From Welwitschia mirabilis (lineage: Eukaryota; Gnetophyta; Gnetopsida; Welwitschiales): DNA of 64,000 bases. Under the pieces are notes generated by a model. It was given only the letters and a program-made list of their open reading frames with translations, was not told where the DNA came from and made no database searches. Where the stretch lies: assembly GCA_051453625.1 (NCBI GenBank), contig JBOZIK010000001.1:273029599-273093598 (forward strand). Direction: 5' to 3'. The position numbers and the translations under genes were made by a program. Below are positions 49,078 to 61,700 of this stretch, in pieces; the first letter of the stretch is position 1, and each line of letters begins with the position of its first letter.

Positions 49078-49094
49078 GGCTAAGTAAGGGGCTA
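49078..49094 (+). other. Polypurine tract of the Athila-type element
   Basis: GGCTAAGTAAGGGGCTA lies immediately before the TGTTG start of the right LTR. Confidence 0.65.
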
Positions 49095-50595
49095 TGTTGC
49101 ATTACCAACTTTAATATATTTGATAGCATATTTTGAGTAGTTTTACAGGATGTTAGATAGGTTTATGCTATATTTCCATGATAATGAAGAGATGAGATGA
49201 AAGATACAAAAACATGTAAACTCCATAACATTTTATAAAATTAAAGTAGTTTATAATGCTTTTTATTTTAAAGTAAACTTCCTACAAACATTGAGATTGA
49301 TGCATTAAATGAATACTTGTAAAAGCCTATTGTCTGCCTAATGATTTATACAATTATATGAATGATAGAATAGTTAAGCCAATAAGGATGCTGACTATAA
49401 TCAATGTGGTAGATCACATGGATTACATATAAGGTGGCATCATTTGCTATGTCATTTGAAAGACTAGCAAGATGACATTTGTTGTAAGGCTCCACTAAAC
49501 ATTAACCTATGTCCTCTCGTGTAGCTATTAACATTATTCCTATGTTTGATTATCTATTTTATTATTTGTATGTCTATTTTTTAATAATTATCAATTTTTC
49601 CCTCAACTCTATTTTGTCTTCATTTATGCTAGAAATTATTATGACAAGAGATCAAAGGGTTAGAGATTCATCCGTGGTTATTATAAAGAGTTGTCTTCTT
49701 AGTATTGGGCTATGCTTTTTCCATTGAGGTGTAGCTTCTTTGTAACACAAATTTGATTTGATATTAATACAAAGAACTCTTTTTATTTTCTTATGGTTAT
49801 TGTTCCTTATCCTTTATAGTTTATGTTTCTTCTAATCCTATGATAGTTTCTTGAGTAATATGGATTATGAGAACAACCTTTATCAAGGTTAAGCATTGTT
49901 AATTTAGATGCATTATTACCTTTATTTCATAGATTAGATGCATTATTACCTTTATTTCATAGATTAACTTTACATAAGTGTGCTATATTATGATTTTTTG
50001 CATTGCAATTTATTTTTATTATAGAATACATAACTATTTCTTTCTTGAATTAATTATCTTTNNNNNNNNNNNNNNNNNNNNNNNNNNNNNNNNNNNNNNN
50101 NNNNNNNNNNNNNNNNNNNNNNNNNNNNNNNNNNNNNNNNNNNNNNNNNNNNNNNNNNNNNNNNNNNNNNNNNNNNNNNNNNNNNNNNNNNNNNNNNNNN
50201 NNNNNNNNNNNNNNNNNNNNNNNNNNNNNNNNNNNNNNNNNNNNNNNNNNNNNNNNNNNNNNNNNNNNNNNNNNNNNNNNNNNNNNNNNNNNNNNNNNNN
50301 NNNNNNNNNNNNNNNNNNNNNNNNNNNNNNNNNNNNNNNNNNNNNNNNNNNNNNNNNNNNNNNNNNNNNNNNNNNNNNNNNNNNNNNNNNNNNNNNNNNN
50401 NNNNNNNNNNNNNNNNNNNNNNNNNNNNNNNNNNNNNNNNNNNNNNNNNNNNNNNNNNNNNNNNNNNNNNNNNNNNNNNNNNNNNNNNCCACTCCCATCT
50501 ACATTAGTATGTTATATTGTGTAAAATATCTATTTTATTTATGAATGATAGAATCCCCTTGAGTGTAATCGTTTACACAAATAGTCATTACAACA
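49095..50595 (+). repeat. 3' LTR of the Athila-type element
   Basis: It matches 37201-38281. It contains a 427-N gap (50062-50488) where the left LTR has only about 40 bases. A perfect 30-bp tandem duplication is at 49904-49963 where the left LTR has a single copy. It ends ACAACA and is followed by the target duplication GGTTA. Confidence 0.9.
50062..50488. other. Assembly gap (427 N), probably oversized
   Basis: The sister LTR has about 40 bases between the same flanks (about 38135-38173). Removing the excess would bring this LTR close to the 1.08 kb of its partner. Confidence 0.65.
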
Positions 50596-50600
50596 GGTTA

Positions 50601-50690
50601 ATTTAAAATGCTATTTATTTTGACGAGGCCTTTAAATAATAGTAATTTATAATTTAATTAAAAGATTAATATATTTAATATCCAAGAATA
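50601..50690 (-). mobile_element. Long LTR, copy 2, remainder right of the Athila element
   Basis: Sequence resembling 26195-26290 of copy 1 ('gattaatatatttaatatccaag' against 'cttaatatatttaatattcaag') resumes right after the GGTTA duplication. The outer end of the LTR is not clear. Confidence 0.5.
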
Positions 50691-51270
50691 AAATTAGATA
50701 TATGAGTATATAGTTTATACATAAATACAGATATACATACAATATAAATCTAGCTTACATGTAATGTTAGTAGTTGCACTCATAATATATAACATATCAC
50801 TAATAATAAATATTTATTTAATTAATTTCTTTAACCCTTCATGGTTGATAAATTTGAAACTATAATTTTATTAGAATATAATTTTATAAGTTAGTGTTTT
50901 ATAAATATAATTTTATTCAAATATATTTCTAAGCCATGGGTATTTTAATCTTCGATATCCAAAACTTAGAAATACTAATCACAATGTACACTTTCTATTA
51001 TATTTTGGCATCATAATTAATTTATGTGTATGTTAGGTTTTGGTATTAGAGGTGATTTGTATGAACATTAGAATTATCATCTCTTTATTTTCCCTCTAGT
51101 TAGAGAAGAGCATTTTACTTTTATGATACATAATTTCATACACATTTTCAGTAATACTCTAAATCTTATCATGAAAGGTCAAATGGATGGGAAACTAACA
51201 TATGTTCAAGGATGTATTGGGGTATGTGAAATTACAATAATATTTCATAATAAAATATTTTCCTAATGCT
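50691..51270. other. Unassigned AT-rich DNA left of copia-2
   Basis: No clear coding or LTR. A 5' LTR and primer site for copia-2 were looked for here and not found. Confidence 0.35.
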
Positions 51271-52150
51271 ATTATGACATGTTAGCTTAGGAAATCTTAG
51301 TACTGATTTTTTGAATGTAATGTGTGGGTTTGGACATCATCTTATTCCCTCCATTATAGATGATTTTCATTAATGTGAAACATTTATAATGGATCAAATT
51401 ACGTAATGTTACTTTGTAGTTAGTAAGTAACATGTTGATCAAAACCTTATGTTCATTTACAATGTTCTATATGTTCAGATGTCAATTCCTATACTCTTAG
51501 GATATCACTACTTTATATCATTTATGTTTGAACTTTTTGGATAAGAATTAGGTTAATTTTATTAAACTAAATCTTTTGATTTAAACATTTTCAAGATTTT
51601 TAAAGAAAATTAGAAAATTAAATCAAATTTAAAATTAAGGGTTCCCACTTTGATAATGGTGGTAAAAACATAATAATTGAAGTTAAAAATTTTTCTAATT
51701 CAAAAGGTATTGTGCATCTAAACCCATGTATATGGATACCTTAATTAAATGGTGTTATTAAATAATTTAGTTATGTCATAATAAATATGAAACACTTAAT
51801 GATGAATTTTAATGACTAAAACACATATTTATTGGTCAAAGCTATTGGTACCACTGTATTTCTTAATAACCAAATTACTTTTTCATTTAAAAAGGGTATC
51901 TCCTACTAAAACATGGCATGAACATATTCCTGTTCTAAACCATCTTCATGTATTTGAATGTAAGTGTTATAATAATATTCCTAGTAATCATTTTGATAAG
52001 CTTGATACACATACTTATATTAACATATTTGTGGAATATCTAACTAGCCAAAAGTGATATTTCATGTACATTTTTATGAATCATAAGATCATTAAGTCTC
52101 ATGATGTTATCTTTTCAAAAAACTTCATATAGTGATTATGATCTTAAAGG
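51270..52150 (+). pseudogene. Copia-2 integrase remnant
   Basis: MSIPILLGYHYFISFMF (about 51478-51530) corresponds to the start of the copia integrase core. HFDNGGKN.IIEVKNF near 51645-51690 holds the Asp-Asn-Gly-Gly motif. NGVIK near 51750 is the worn Gln-Gln-Asn-Gly region. From 51812 an 81-residue open frame holds TKTWHEHIPVLNHLHVFECKCYNNIPSNHFDKLD, the C-terminal Leu-x-Val-Phe-x-Cys-x-Cys block of copia integrases. DVIFSKNF near 52100 closes it. Stops occur between blocks. Confidence 0.75.
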
Positions 52151-52549
52151 TTCATCCTTTCTCTCATCATAAAAAAAAATTATATGTTTAATGTTGTATA
52201 GTTGGTTTGACTAGGGGTGGTAGGGGATTTTATCCACTACTTTCGACTCATTAGTTCCTTTCACTTAAAATGGTTTGTCCATTAGATAACCTAGAGTAAT
52301 TGAGTAATTTCATGTATCTATTACATATGAACATGATTTTATTAGTAAATCATTAGATTATTTTAGTGAGAAAGATGATCATACCTAAAGACAAAATGAT
52401 GTACTTGATTAAAGTTTAGTATGTAAGATATTTATAAGGATGAAAAAGTGTAAATTGAAATTAAGAAAATCTCTCATGCATCATACAATAATGATGATGA
52501 TTTTTATTTAACTTTTAGTGATCGAGTAATATGTTTTAATGATTATTAG

Positions 52550-53345
52550 GTCCAAGCCATGAAAGAAGAATATAATATTATTATTTAAAATGGTACATGG
52601 AAGTTAGTTGATCTTTCATTAAGTCACATCATGCTACCTTAAAAATGGGTTTTTTGGAAAAAGTTAAATAAAATAATACCCTTCAATGACATAAATCCCA
52701 AATTGTTATTATGGGTTTCTATCAAGAATTAGATTACAATAAATTATTCACATTAATAGCTAAATGCGCTACCATGAAAATTAGAATTACTCTAGAAAAT
52801 TATAAGGAATGGAAAATTCACCTACTAGATGTAAAGACTATTTTTTTTATAAAGGGAAGTCTAAAATAGAAAAAGTATATGATGCAACCTAAGGTTTTTA
52901 AGTGAAAGATAAGAAATAGAAAGTGTGTAGTGAAATTAAGTTATTATATGATCTAAAAAAATCTTTAAGACATGGTATACTAAAAATACTAGTTACTTGA
53001 GTATTACTAAATTTTGATTATGAGCTATGTGTATTATGAGCTAGTAGTAGTCAATTTACTATAGTGGTTCAGCCCTCTATAATCTCGATATGTATACTAT
53101 AATGATGTGAGTACTACATTATTTATTGAATTTGATGATGGAAAATTTATACAGAGAGTGATGCATGTAGATGACATGTTGATATTTGTTAATGATGAAG
53201 TAGATGTAAAATAAATAAATTTAGCTTTAATTAAGATATTTAAAACTTTAAATCTATAACTATCTCGATTTTACCTTGACATAGAATATAAATAAAGGCT
53301 AATAAAATATTCTTAACTAAAATAAAGTATATTAAATATTTAATT
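52550..53345 (+). pseudogene. Copia-2 reverse transcriptase, broken
   Basis: Blocks in order are VQAMKEEYNII.NGTWKLVD (about 52551-52610), WVFWKKLNK (about 52648), IMGFYQELDYNKLFTLIAKCATMKI (about 52708-52782) and WKIHLLDVKTIFF (about 52810-52848, with the first catalytic Asp). The active-site region HVDDMLIFVNDEVDVK follows (about 53164-53210), in which the Asp pair is still present. LSRFYLDIEYK near 53260 is the usual close. Several stops interrupt it. Confidence 0.8.
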
Positions 53346-53449
53346 CAAAAATTTAAATTACAGGACACTAAAGATGTTGTCATACCCTCTAAATGTAGTG
53401 TAAAAATATATGCTTATAAATATTTACACTTAGTAAAAAATAGATAAAT

Positions 53450-54085
53450 ATAGAGTAATAGTTTATTATCTTATTTATGTTACTAATACTAAATCTAACA
53501 TCTCATATGTGGTTGATGTCTTTTCTAAATATTTATATGTACCAAATATGAATAATCTAAACACTAATATGAGAATGTTAAGATTCTTAAAAGACATGAA
53601 AGATTTGGATCTCACCTCTAAGAAAGACTATTGATTATCACAAAGGAATATTCTAACTCTAACTTTTTTAGAGAATTAAAAACCATATTTACAACATTAT
53701 AATATGTTATATTTCTAGGAACATTACCTTTGTCTTAGCAATATAAGAATTAAAGAGTAATAGCATGATATCTATAGAAGTAGAGTATACAACTATATCT
53801 AAATCATGTATAAAAATTAAATAGTTAATAAATATTATATAAGAAGTAAACTTAAAACAAATGAAAATAATTAAGAGATTTAAAAATAATTAATCTACTC
53901 TCCTCATAGCAAAATATCTAGTGCATCATGATCAAATAAAACATTGTCATGTAGGATCCATAAATTTAGGGGATTAATGCATCATGAAGTGATTTTACTA
54001 GTATATTATTTGATTAAAAAGTAAATAATTGATATTCTAATAAAGCTACATGATCAAGAAAAATTTTAATATTTTAGGTCAAAAA
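53450..54085 (+). pseudogene. Copia-2 RNase H remnant
   Basis: VIVYYLIYVTNTKSNISYVVDVFSKYLYVPN...RMLRFLKDMKDLDL (about 53456-53610) is the copia block linking RT to RNase H. Near 53960-54060 FRGLMHHEVILLVYYLIKK then DILIKLH corresponds to the domain's end, which normally carries Asp-Ile-Phe-Thr-Lys. Stops are frequent. No counterpart survives in copia-1. Confidence 0.65.
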
Positions 54086-54186
54086 TAATACTAACTATGA
54101 GTTAATGCAACTCATATTGTTATTACTATTGAGCTTTAGTTACCTTTCATAGTTATTACAAAAGCCTTTCTTCATCGTAGTACCAT

Positions 54187-54296
54187 GGGATGCATAGTAC
54201 ATCTTTTTCGAGTACTATGGGATGTATAGTAGATATTTTTCTAATGTTATAAGATGTGTAATATAATTGATAAGTCCTCTTACTATGGAATGTATA
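54187..54296 (+). repeat. Short tandem repeats, GGGATGTATA units, 3' end of copia-2
   Basis: GGGATGCATA (54187), GGGATGTATA (54219), AAGATGTGTA (54251) and GGAATGTATA (54287) are spaced by 32, 32 and 36 bp. They are the same kind of repeat, at the same place, as 2687-2815 in copia-1. Confidence 0.65.
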
Positions 54297-54445
54297 CCAT
54301 AATATAACTACTTATTTATAAACTAGTTTCTTTCATAAAAACTCTTTTTTAAGAAGGTTTTTATTGTAGGTTGCACTACCAAGGCTTTTCCTCTGAGCAC
54401 TCTAGTTTATTTGGAAGACAAAATATTCCTATGTTGATAAGAAAA

Positions 54446-54621
54446 TTACTAGGGAATAATAAGATACATCATGATTCTATGTTTAGGTGAAAAAGTAAAT
54501 CCTATTAAAGTTTTATTTTAGGTATTCTTACATATAAAAACAAGATCTATTACTTATAAAAGACTACACAGGTTAAAAATGTCTTTCTATAACTTTCTTT
54601 TTGCTTCTACTAGTATTGGCA
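54446..54621 (+). repeat. 3' LTR of copia-2
   Basis: It follows a worn purine tract (GATAAGAAAAT). It begins TTACTAGGG... with ACATCATGATTC, aligned with the reverse complement of 8699-8867 and 2372-2535, and contains ACAAGATCT where they have GCAAG(A/C)TCT. The end is near TTGGCA. Strongly diverged; boundaries good to a few bases. Confidence 0.6.
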
Positions 54622-57600
54622 CTTAGAATGAAAGACATACTTAAATACGATCAACCATAGAACAAAGTCATAGATGGAGATATTTACAAGATTAATAATA
54701 AATTTAACATAAATAAGAATATTAAAAGAATATTCAAATATTTATAAACATCTAAATACTACTAACTTATTAAAGTTTCCATTTATATTATTTGTACCAT
54801 TAATGATCGTGAAGCTAATTAGTGAACATGTATTTCTATTTATGAAGAACATAGTAAATGAAAAAACACTTATGTGATAAGGAACCCTTTTTTTCTTAAT
54901 GATAATGTTTATTTCCTTTTAGAGATAGCTCTATATTTTTCCTCCTTATAAAACTAAATAAAATAAAGCATATAATTTACACATATTTTATTAATCCTTT
55001 AGTATTAGTATAGGAAAAAGAACCTTTCATAATGCATCTTTAATGATACTACATTAATAATATCATTAAAAATAATACAATAACACTTATATAATGTCAT
55101 TATTAAAATTCAAGAATGTTATTCCATAATAGTATTAAATTACTAATAAAAATAAAAAATTTTAATCTTATTACTAAATGTATGGAATTATCTTCTAATG
55201 TGACATAGTAATTTGTTAATGTACTATAGCACTACATGATAAAAGTTATTACATCTTAATATGAATAGCATTTATGTGCTTATTGTCATACTAGGCTATT
55301 ATCACTTGAATAAAATATTAATTAGTATTGCTAATATATGATGACATTTCATGTTCTTAGTGATACTATAGGTTAATATACATGGCACTATAATAGGTAT
55401 CATTATCATACCATTACCTAGATTTGATCTTGAAAATCATGATATCCTTTGATAAAATATTTAATATAAATTAATATTTTATAGTTATGTTATTGTATGT
55501 CTATATTAAATGAAACCAATAATATTAATGTTATCTTAAACCTATACATGCTTGGTAATTTAACTCATATGTTACCTTATATAAATTATCTATATGTGAA
55601 GATACTAAAGATATTAACATTGTTGCATGTTAATATCAATAAAATAAGGTTATTGGTATTATCATAGTATTATATCATATAGGTTTGAATTTAAATGTTG
55701 TTATATTAAACTATAAATATAAACAAAATTTTAAATAGAATCATTTAAAATCATACATGTTTTATTTTGACTTATATGGAACTTTATAAACATTATTTAT
55801 ATATGATGATGCTAAGTACAATAATACCATAATATCATTGGATTTTTATTTTTTTATTACTAATAACATTAATTATTCTAATGTAGTTAATCATTAAAGT
55901 TGGACATGAGATAAGTGCCTTTTTTTTTTTACCTAAACATTGGAAATTTTATAAATTATCTATTATGTAAATTTTATATTTAAAGTAGACATTGTGGAAA
56001 AATAATTGTAGTAGTATAAAAAAACCAAATCCCCTTTAGGATTTCTTATTTCATTTGATGTTTCTATCAGCAAGGTCTTTCATTCATCATTTAAATACTA
56101 ATAATCATCAATATTCTCATTATAATAAAGAATAAACTTTATATAATATTTTTAAAATTTCAAAATTAAAAATTTATTATATTAGCTTTGAATATGTTTT
56201 GGTTGGCATAAAATTTTACAAGATTTTATATTCTTTAAAGTTGAATTTTCCAATTCAACTAGATTATAATTTCTGACATGCTATAAGAAGTTAATTTTAT
56301 TTTAGAATATGGAAGCTCAAAAGTATTAAAATTTTTAGTATTATTATTAAAGGATCCTTTTTTATATATGTTATGTCCAAAATTGTTTCCTCATTGGCAT
56401 ACACATTTTAGAATGATTATTTATCTTTTTCCTATTAGATATATTTAAAATGTGAAGATTGGGCTTCTTTCTTAAAAACATGGGATAGGTCCTCCTTTAT
56501 TATGTAATTGACATTATTATTATTTTTTCTAATGAGTTTATTACAACAATTAAAAAAAGAGGAAAATATAGTATCATAACAATATCGTACAAAAGAGATT
56601 TCAACTTGATATTTTTTTTTATAGTATTGTCTTAAACTTATCCATGTTTTATTTTTATTTATATAGTAATCTATATTAATTATTGGTATACAATGGTATT
56701 AAACTTTTTATTATGTGTTTAATTAGTAATACTAATTTATATAGTGTTATAATAACATTATATAGATTATCTTTAACTTGAATATTTATAATTGCTAATA
56801 TATAATAATCTAAATAGTGTTAGTGCCATCATTTATTAATATCCATGACATTGATTTTCCAATTCCTTCATAACTTTATGCATGTTTTTGTTATCTCATA
56901 TATCACTTTATATGAAGTTTTCTTTAATGATGATATTGTATGATTTGATGTTGTTATTTGCAAATATGCATGGCATTAAAGGGTTAAGCATCATCATAGA
57001 TTTATGGATATTAAGATTTATTATACATTACTTTATATGAAATTGTTTATATATGGTTACAACATATTTATTAGTGTTGTATGTGAATAGTCAAGATAGT
57101 CATTTTGGAGACATACCAATGGTATAATAATGCTTCCATTACTTTTTGGGTCTAAGTTCGATTCTTAAAAATGTCTTTCAACAAAAGAAAAATACTCAGG
57201 ATAAAAAGTAGTGTTGTTGTAATATTATATTCATAGAAATTATAATATTGACACTATATATTATTATAGATATAAACTTATTATTAATATATAATAACAC
57301 TACATTTTGATATCATTTTAGGTTCATATCCATGGTACTATACAAATGCATACATACATATTTATTAATGTTATATTGAATTAGTTTTAATTTATTAAAC
57401 TTATGAATTCACTAGTTTATGCAATTATATTAAAGGTTATCTACTATAATATTTTGTATAAATATTTCCATAATCTTGTCATATAGTTTGGTTTGAAATA
57501 ATTATTTTTATGTTAAATTCTTATTGTATTTACTTAATTTCATCAAATTTTATACATTGAAGTACTTTGGATAGTAGTACCATTGTATTGTTGTTATTAA

Positions 57601-58390
57601 AATAGTTTTTGTAGTATAAAAATTTATTTTAAATAAACTTGATGATTACTCTCTTTCAATTTAACTTTATTATTATTTTCCCTTGATACTTCATTACACT
57701 GATTCCATTACTCTTAATCCATCTTATTAGTTTTTTGTACTTGTCTTAGAGCTACCTACTTCATGTGGAATATTATTATTCTCCTTTATGTTTGTTTTAT
57801 CAATTTTTTTAATAAGTTTACTTTATTATATTCTAATTTAATATAGGTTTTTATTCTTTCAAAAAAAATTAGAGTATTAAATAGAAAAAACCCTTTTTTC
57901 CCCATGCTATAAATAATGACTTATCTTAGATCTAAATTCTTTTAAAACAAAAATTTAAAAATTTTAATGGAATAGTTTATCATATATCTATGAATGTGTA
58001 TCCAAGTAACAGATCTAATGCATTAATACGATCTATCCACAAGTGATAAAAAACTCTTTTTCTTTTATTCTATCTCCTTTAGTACTATTTGATAGTCCCA
58101 CAATACTAATGAGGATAATGGATTAATGACTAGGGTTCATGTGCTTCTTATTATGTGTAAACTATAACCCTAACAATACTATATACTACATAAATGGCTA
58201 CCATAGCATGGCATAATAGTTGTTACCATTACCAACTAGTACACCCACACTATCTTAGACTAACTTTTTTTTAATAATCACATAAATCCACCTAGGTTGG
58301 AATGGTGGTTCTAGAATAGTTTGTGGTGAAAAAAATGTTATTCATGTAGGAGTCATCTATACTCATGAAGATATGCATATATTCATCTCC
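54622..58390. other. AT-rich DNA with degenerate repeats, no gene recognised
   Basis: A block like 'catgttttatttt..cttatatggaactttataaa..ttatttatatatgatgat' recurs near 55547, 55756, 56643, 56881 and 57025, and short ATTATTAGTGTCATTAT-like strings are common. Stops fill all frames. A segment at about 57095-57190 has a faint B-box-like string (AAGTTCGATTCTT) but no convincing A box. Confidence 0.4.
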
Positions 58391-58394
58391 ATAT

Positions 58395-58639
58395 AACATC
58401 TAATCATCCCTTATGAAAGAAATTCTTACATATGTTATAATGTTTTGAAATTAGTATGATAAGTACATTTTCATATTGATTTCTTACTTTTCATGAGTGA
58501 TGCCTAATAGAGACATGCATAATTCCATAATAAATCAAAGTGATATAAATGTTTTTAGTCTATATAGCATGTGTATTCCTTATAAAATAATGGTCTTACA
58601 TATAACATCTCATTCCTATACTGTAAATTTATTATGGAG

Positions 58640-58675
<36 letters not shown>

Positions 58676-58790
58676 CCTCATAGAAAGTGATGCTTACATA
58701 TGCTTTAATTTCTTAAGACTAGTATAGATAGTGCATTTTTGTGCTAATTATCTATGTTTTACATTGTTCATGATGAAATATGGCTACACT
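58395..58790. repeat. Diverged duplication of about 100 bp plus (TA)n
   Basis: The sequence from 58424 ('cttacatatgttataatg...attagtatgataagtacatttt') is repeated from 58693 ('cttacatatgctttaatt...actagtatagatagtgcattttt'), offset 269 bp. A pure (TA)n run lies between them at 58643-58672. Confidence 0.6.
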
Positions 58791-61700
58791 TGTGTTTGTT
58801 ATCAATGTATGATAAACTACAAGGTTATCCTAGGGATACAAACCTTACATGATTAAAAACCCAACTTTTACCAATAATACTAAGACTTATATTTATAATA
58901 TAGTACTAGTGTTGTCTTTCTCATGGATAGATGTCATAAACTATTAGTAAAGAAATCGTAATAATAATTATTATAAGAGATTAAAAATGTGTAAGAGAAC
59001 TAGAAATGGGACATAGAATCAATACTAGAATGATAACTATAAGAAAATAAAAAGTATTTAATTAAATTCATGTAGATTCTAATCAATCTCAAGCATAGTG
59101 GCATAATTTCTCCATCATAGACATGAGGCTTATGTAACTCTCACTTGAGCCCATTGACATAATTTCATCCATAACATATAATGGGGTAATGTCCTCAATC
59201 CACTAGCATTCACAAAAATAATATTATAAGCATGAAAATTAATGATCTTTCAAGATTTATTAAACAATAATTTAGGTTATTTAAGATAAAATCAAAAGGA
59301 GAATCATTAGAAGATCTTGAAGTAATAACATTCCTTAGACAATCCTAAGCATAACAAGTATGAGATCCATTAAAACTTAATATCAAAGTAATGCACTAAG
59401 AAAAGAGCAAGTAACACTTTATTATTAATGAATTAAAGTATATAATCCATGAAGAGTACTCATACTAATTCATATACTGTTATGCTATCTTAAAAGCTAT
59501 CGCATTCCTAATGGAAATTTTAAAAAGAACACATGACTAAAGCTCTAATATCTCTTATGCAAATGATTAATCATAATATTACTTCAAGTGAAGTAAAGTA
59601 GGGTATTAATAGGCATAAATGAGGGTTATCAATTAGAGTTTCTAAGGCCTAATGCAATCATTCTTTAGAATATCAAAATAATAAAGTCATCCTTTAGTAT
59701 GAGATCAATTTGAGGGGTTTTTTAAACTAATATTCATCATTTATCATCTACTTTTAGAAATTACCCAAATGGATTACTTGAAACAATAAGTTTAGGAATA
59801 TAAGTATGGATTCATTCTACTCATAGTAACTATCATTACCACTGTTAAAATTGGCATTGCCATCAATAATACTTTGCACTCCTCCATAATCTATCATAAT
59901 GCTCTAGAGCATGCAAATATCCTATAACATAATAGTGTTAAGGTAGATCATTAGTAAAACTAGATTTCCATGTCCTTAAGAATAATAAATACGTAAAAAT
60001 ATAATGATTATCAATTAAGCATGCTAACAATTCCAAAATTTCTTCTTGTAAATATGTTAATTTTTACATGTTATCATACCCATTGACTAATCTTTTGCTA
60101 GTTCCTTAGTGAAAAATGTGTATCATAGATTAGTTAGCATAGTAAAAATTAAAAATCAAATACATTAAGTAATAATCAAGAAATGATGAAGGAATTTAAA
60201 AATTATCTTAGCTAATTTAATTCAAAAATTTAACCTAAGAAAAATAAGAGAGCAAGAAAAACAGGTACTTAAGTACAAATGTTACTCCCTCCAATCAAAG
60301 CTAATATTTATCTTTAAAATTTGAATTCTATAAAAATTAAAATGAAAAAGTAATGATGAATGAATTACGCATATTTTGCTATAATTAAAAAGTGAAAATG
60401 CTAAAAGTCGAATATGCAATCCATATGTAAATTAAAAAATATAAAATATATACTAATGCAAAAGGAAGACTAAAAATCAAAATGATTCTTTAATTTTAAT
60501 GATTTAAATCTATAAATTTAAAATTTATGCTACAAAGATAATTAGAAAATAACTAAAAACAATGATACATGAGGAATGAAGTATAATGTTTTAGGAATGA
60601 CAAAATACTTGATTAGTTTAAATCTGTCAATTTCTATAAATTTTCAACACAAACCTGACTACTAGAAAAACTATAAATGAATCATAGGATCTCTCAATTA
60701 AATGGGTTATGATCTATTTAGGATAATATAATGACACTAGTTAGAGAAGTTAATGACATCATCTCTACCAAGAATTATGCATTGAGTGTTATATTATAAA
60801 TCCTAAAAACCAAGTTAAAATATTTTAGTTAAGTAATATTTTATAATAAAAACTAAATTAATAAAAATAGGGATTTGTATTCATTTTACATTAAATAAAA
60901 AAGGCATTACAATAAGAGAAAATGTAATTACAATGTACTTACAAAAATGTAAAAAATATATATGGAGAAGAATGAGTAAGTATAAAAGACAGAGTGTGGG
61001 GGGAATTTAGCTTATGGATATTTCATGAGAAGTTAACTTTTCCAAATTTTAATTTATATCTTATTATTTCTTTAATATATCCTTTTGTTTTATATCTCCT
61101 TTTATTTCTTATCAATCTTTTTCATTTTAGGCCATATTTTTCCAACCCAAGTCCTTTGTGCTTTTGGTACTTCCTCCAAGAAGGTATCACGAACTAGTGG
61201 AGGAATGATGATGAGTGGTGCAAGGAGGAGTACAATAATATGGAGAAGAAGAGGCATGAGAATATTCATCAATAGAAGCTTTCTTCTTTCTTCTTATAGT
61301 AAGTAAAGAGTAAAAAGAGAAAGGAACTTGAGGAGAAGGAGGATTTTTTTAAGGATGTTCTTCTTCTTCTTAAATCTCCTAAAGATACCTTAGAATCTAA
61401 TCTTCATTTTTATATTTACTAAGTTAAAAAATCATTTTAGGGGTTATTATTTGCTATAATAATAAAAAGAAATTTGGCCATTTCAAAGAACTTACTATCA
61501 TAGATGATCTTAATCATATCAAAATGACTATTGCAAGTGCCAATGACATGTGATGTAGGTTAAACATTTTAAATAATAAATCTGAAAAGTATTAATTGAT
61601 TCTCATAAAGGTATTTATAAGGTAAGGTTTCTTCCCTATTTGGTGCATATTCTACATTAAGTATTTAACAATAAAAACTATTGGATTTTATAATCATAAA

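Larger units (their letters stand above)
37201..50595 (+). mobile_element. Athila-type Ty3/gypsy element, decayed
   Basis: A plus-strand element bounded by the exact 5-bp target duplication GGTTA (37196-37200 and 50596-50600). LTRs 37201-38281 and 49095-50595 both begin TGTTG and end ACAACA. The primer-binding site resembles that for tRNA-Asp, and the purine tract AAGTAAGGGGCTA precedes the right LTR. Gag, protease, RT, RNase H and integrase follow in gypsy order, with a further coding remnant between integrase and 3' LTR as in Athila-like elements. Every frame is riddled with stops. It lies inside the long LTR that starts at 32975, so it is the younger of the two. Confidence 0.9.
51270..54621 (+). 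mobile_element. Ty1/copia element, 5'-truncated (copia-2)
   Basis: Plus-strand copia element of the same family as 2372-8867. It shares the GGATGTGTA-type repeats before the 3' LTR, the stretch 'gagcactctagttt' and an LTR start with ACATCATGAT. It keeps integrase, RT and RNase H, the part missing from copia-1. The 5' LTR, gag and protease were not found. The two copies are complementary pieces of one family. Confidence 0.75.

Noticed and set aside
57095-57190. Possible second tRNA-like or SINE segment
   Set aside because: Only a weak B-box-like string; no A box at the right distance and no fold seen.
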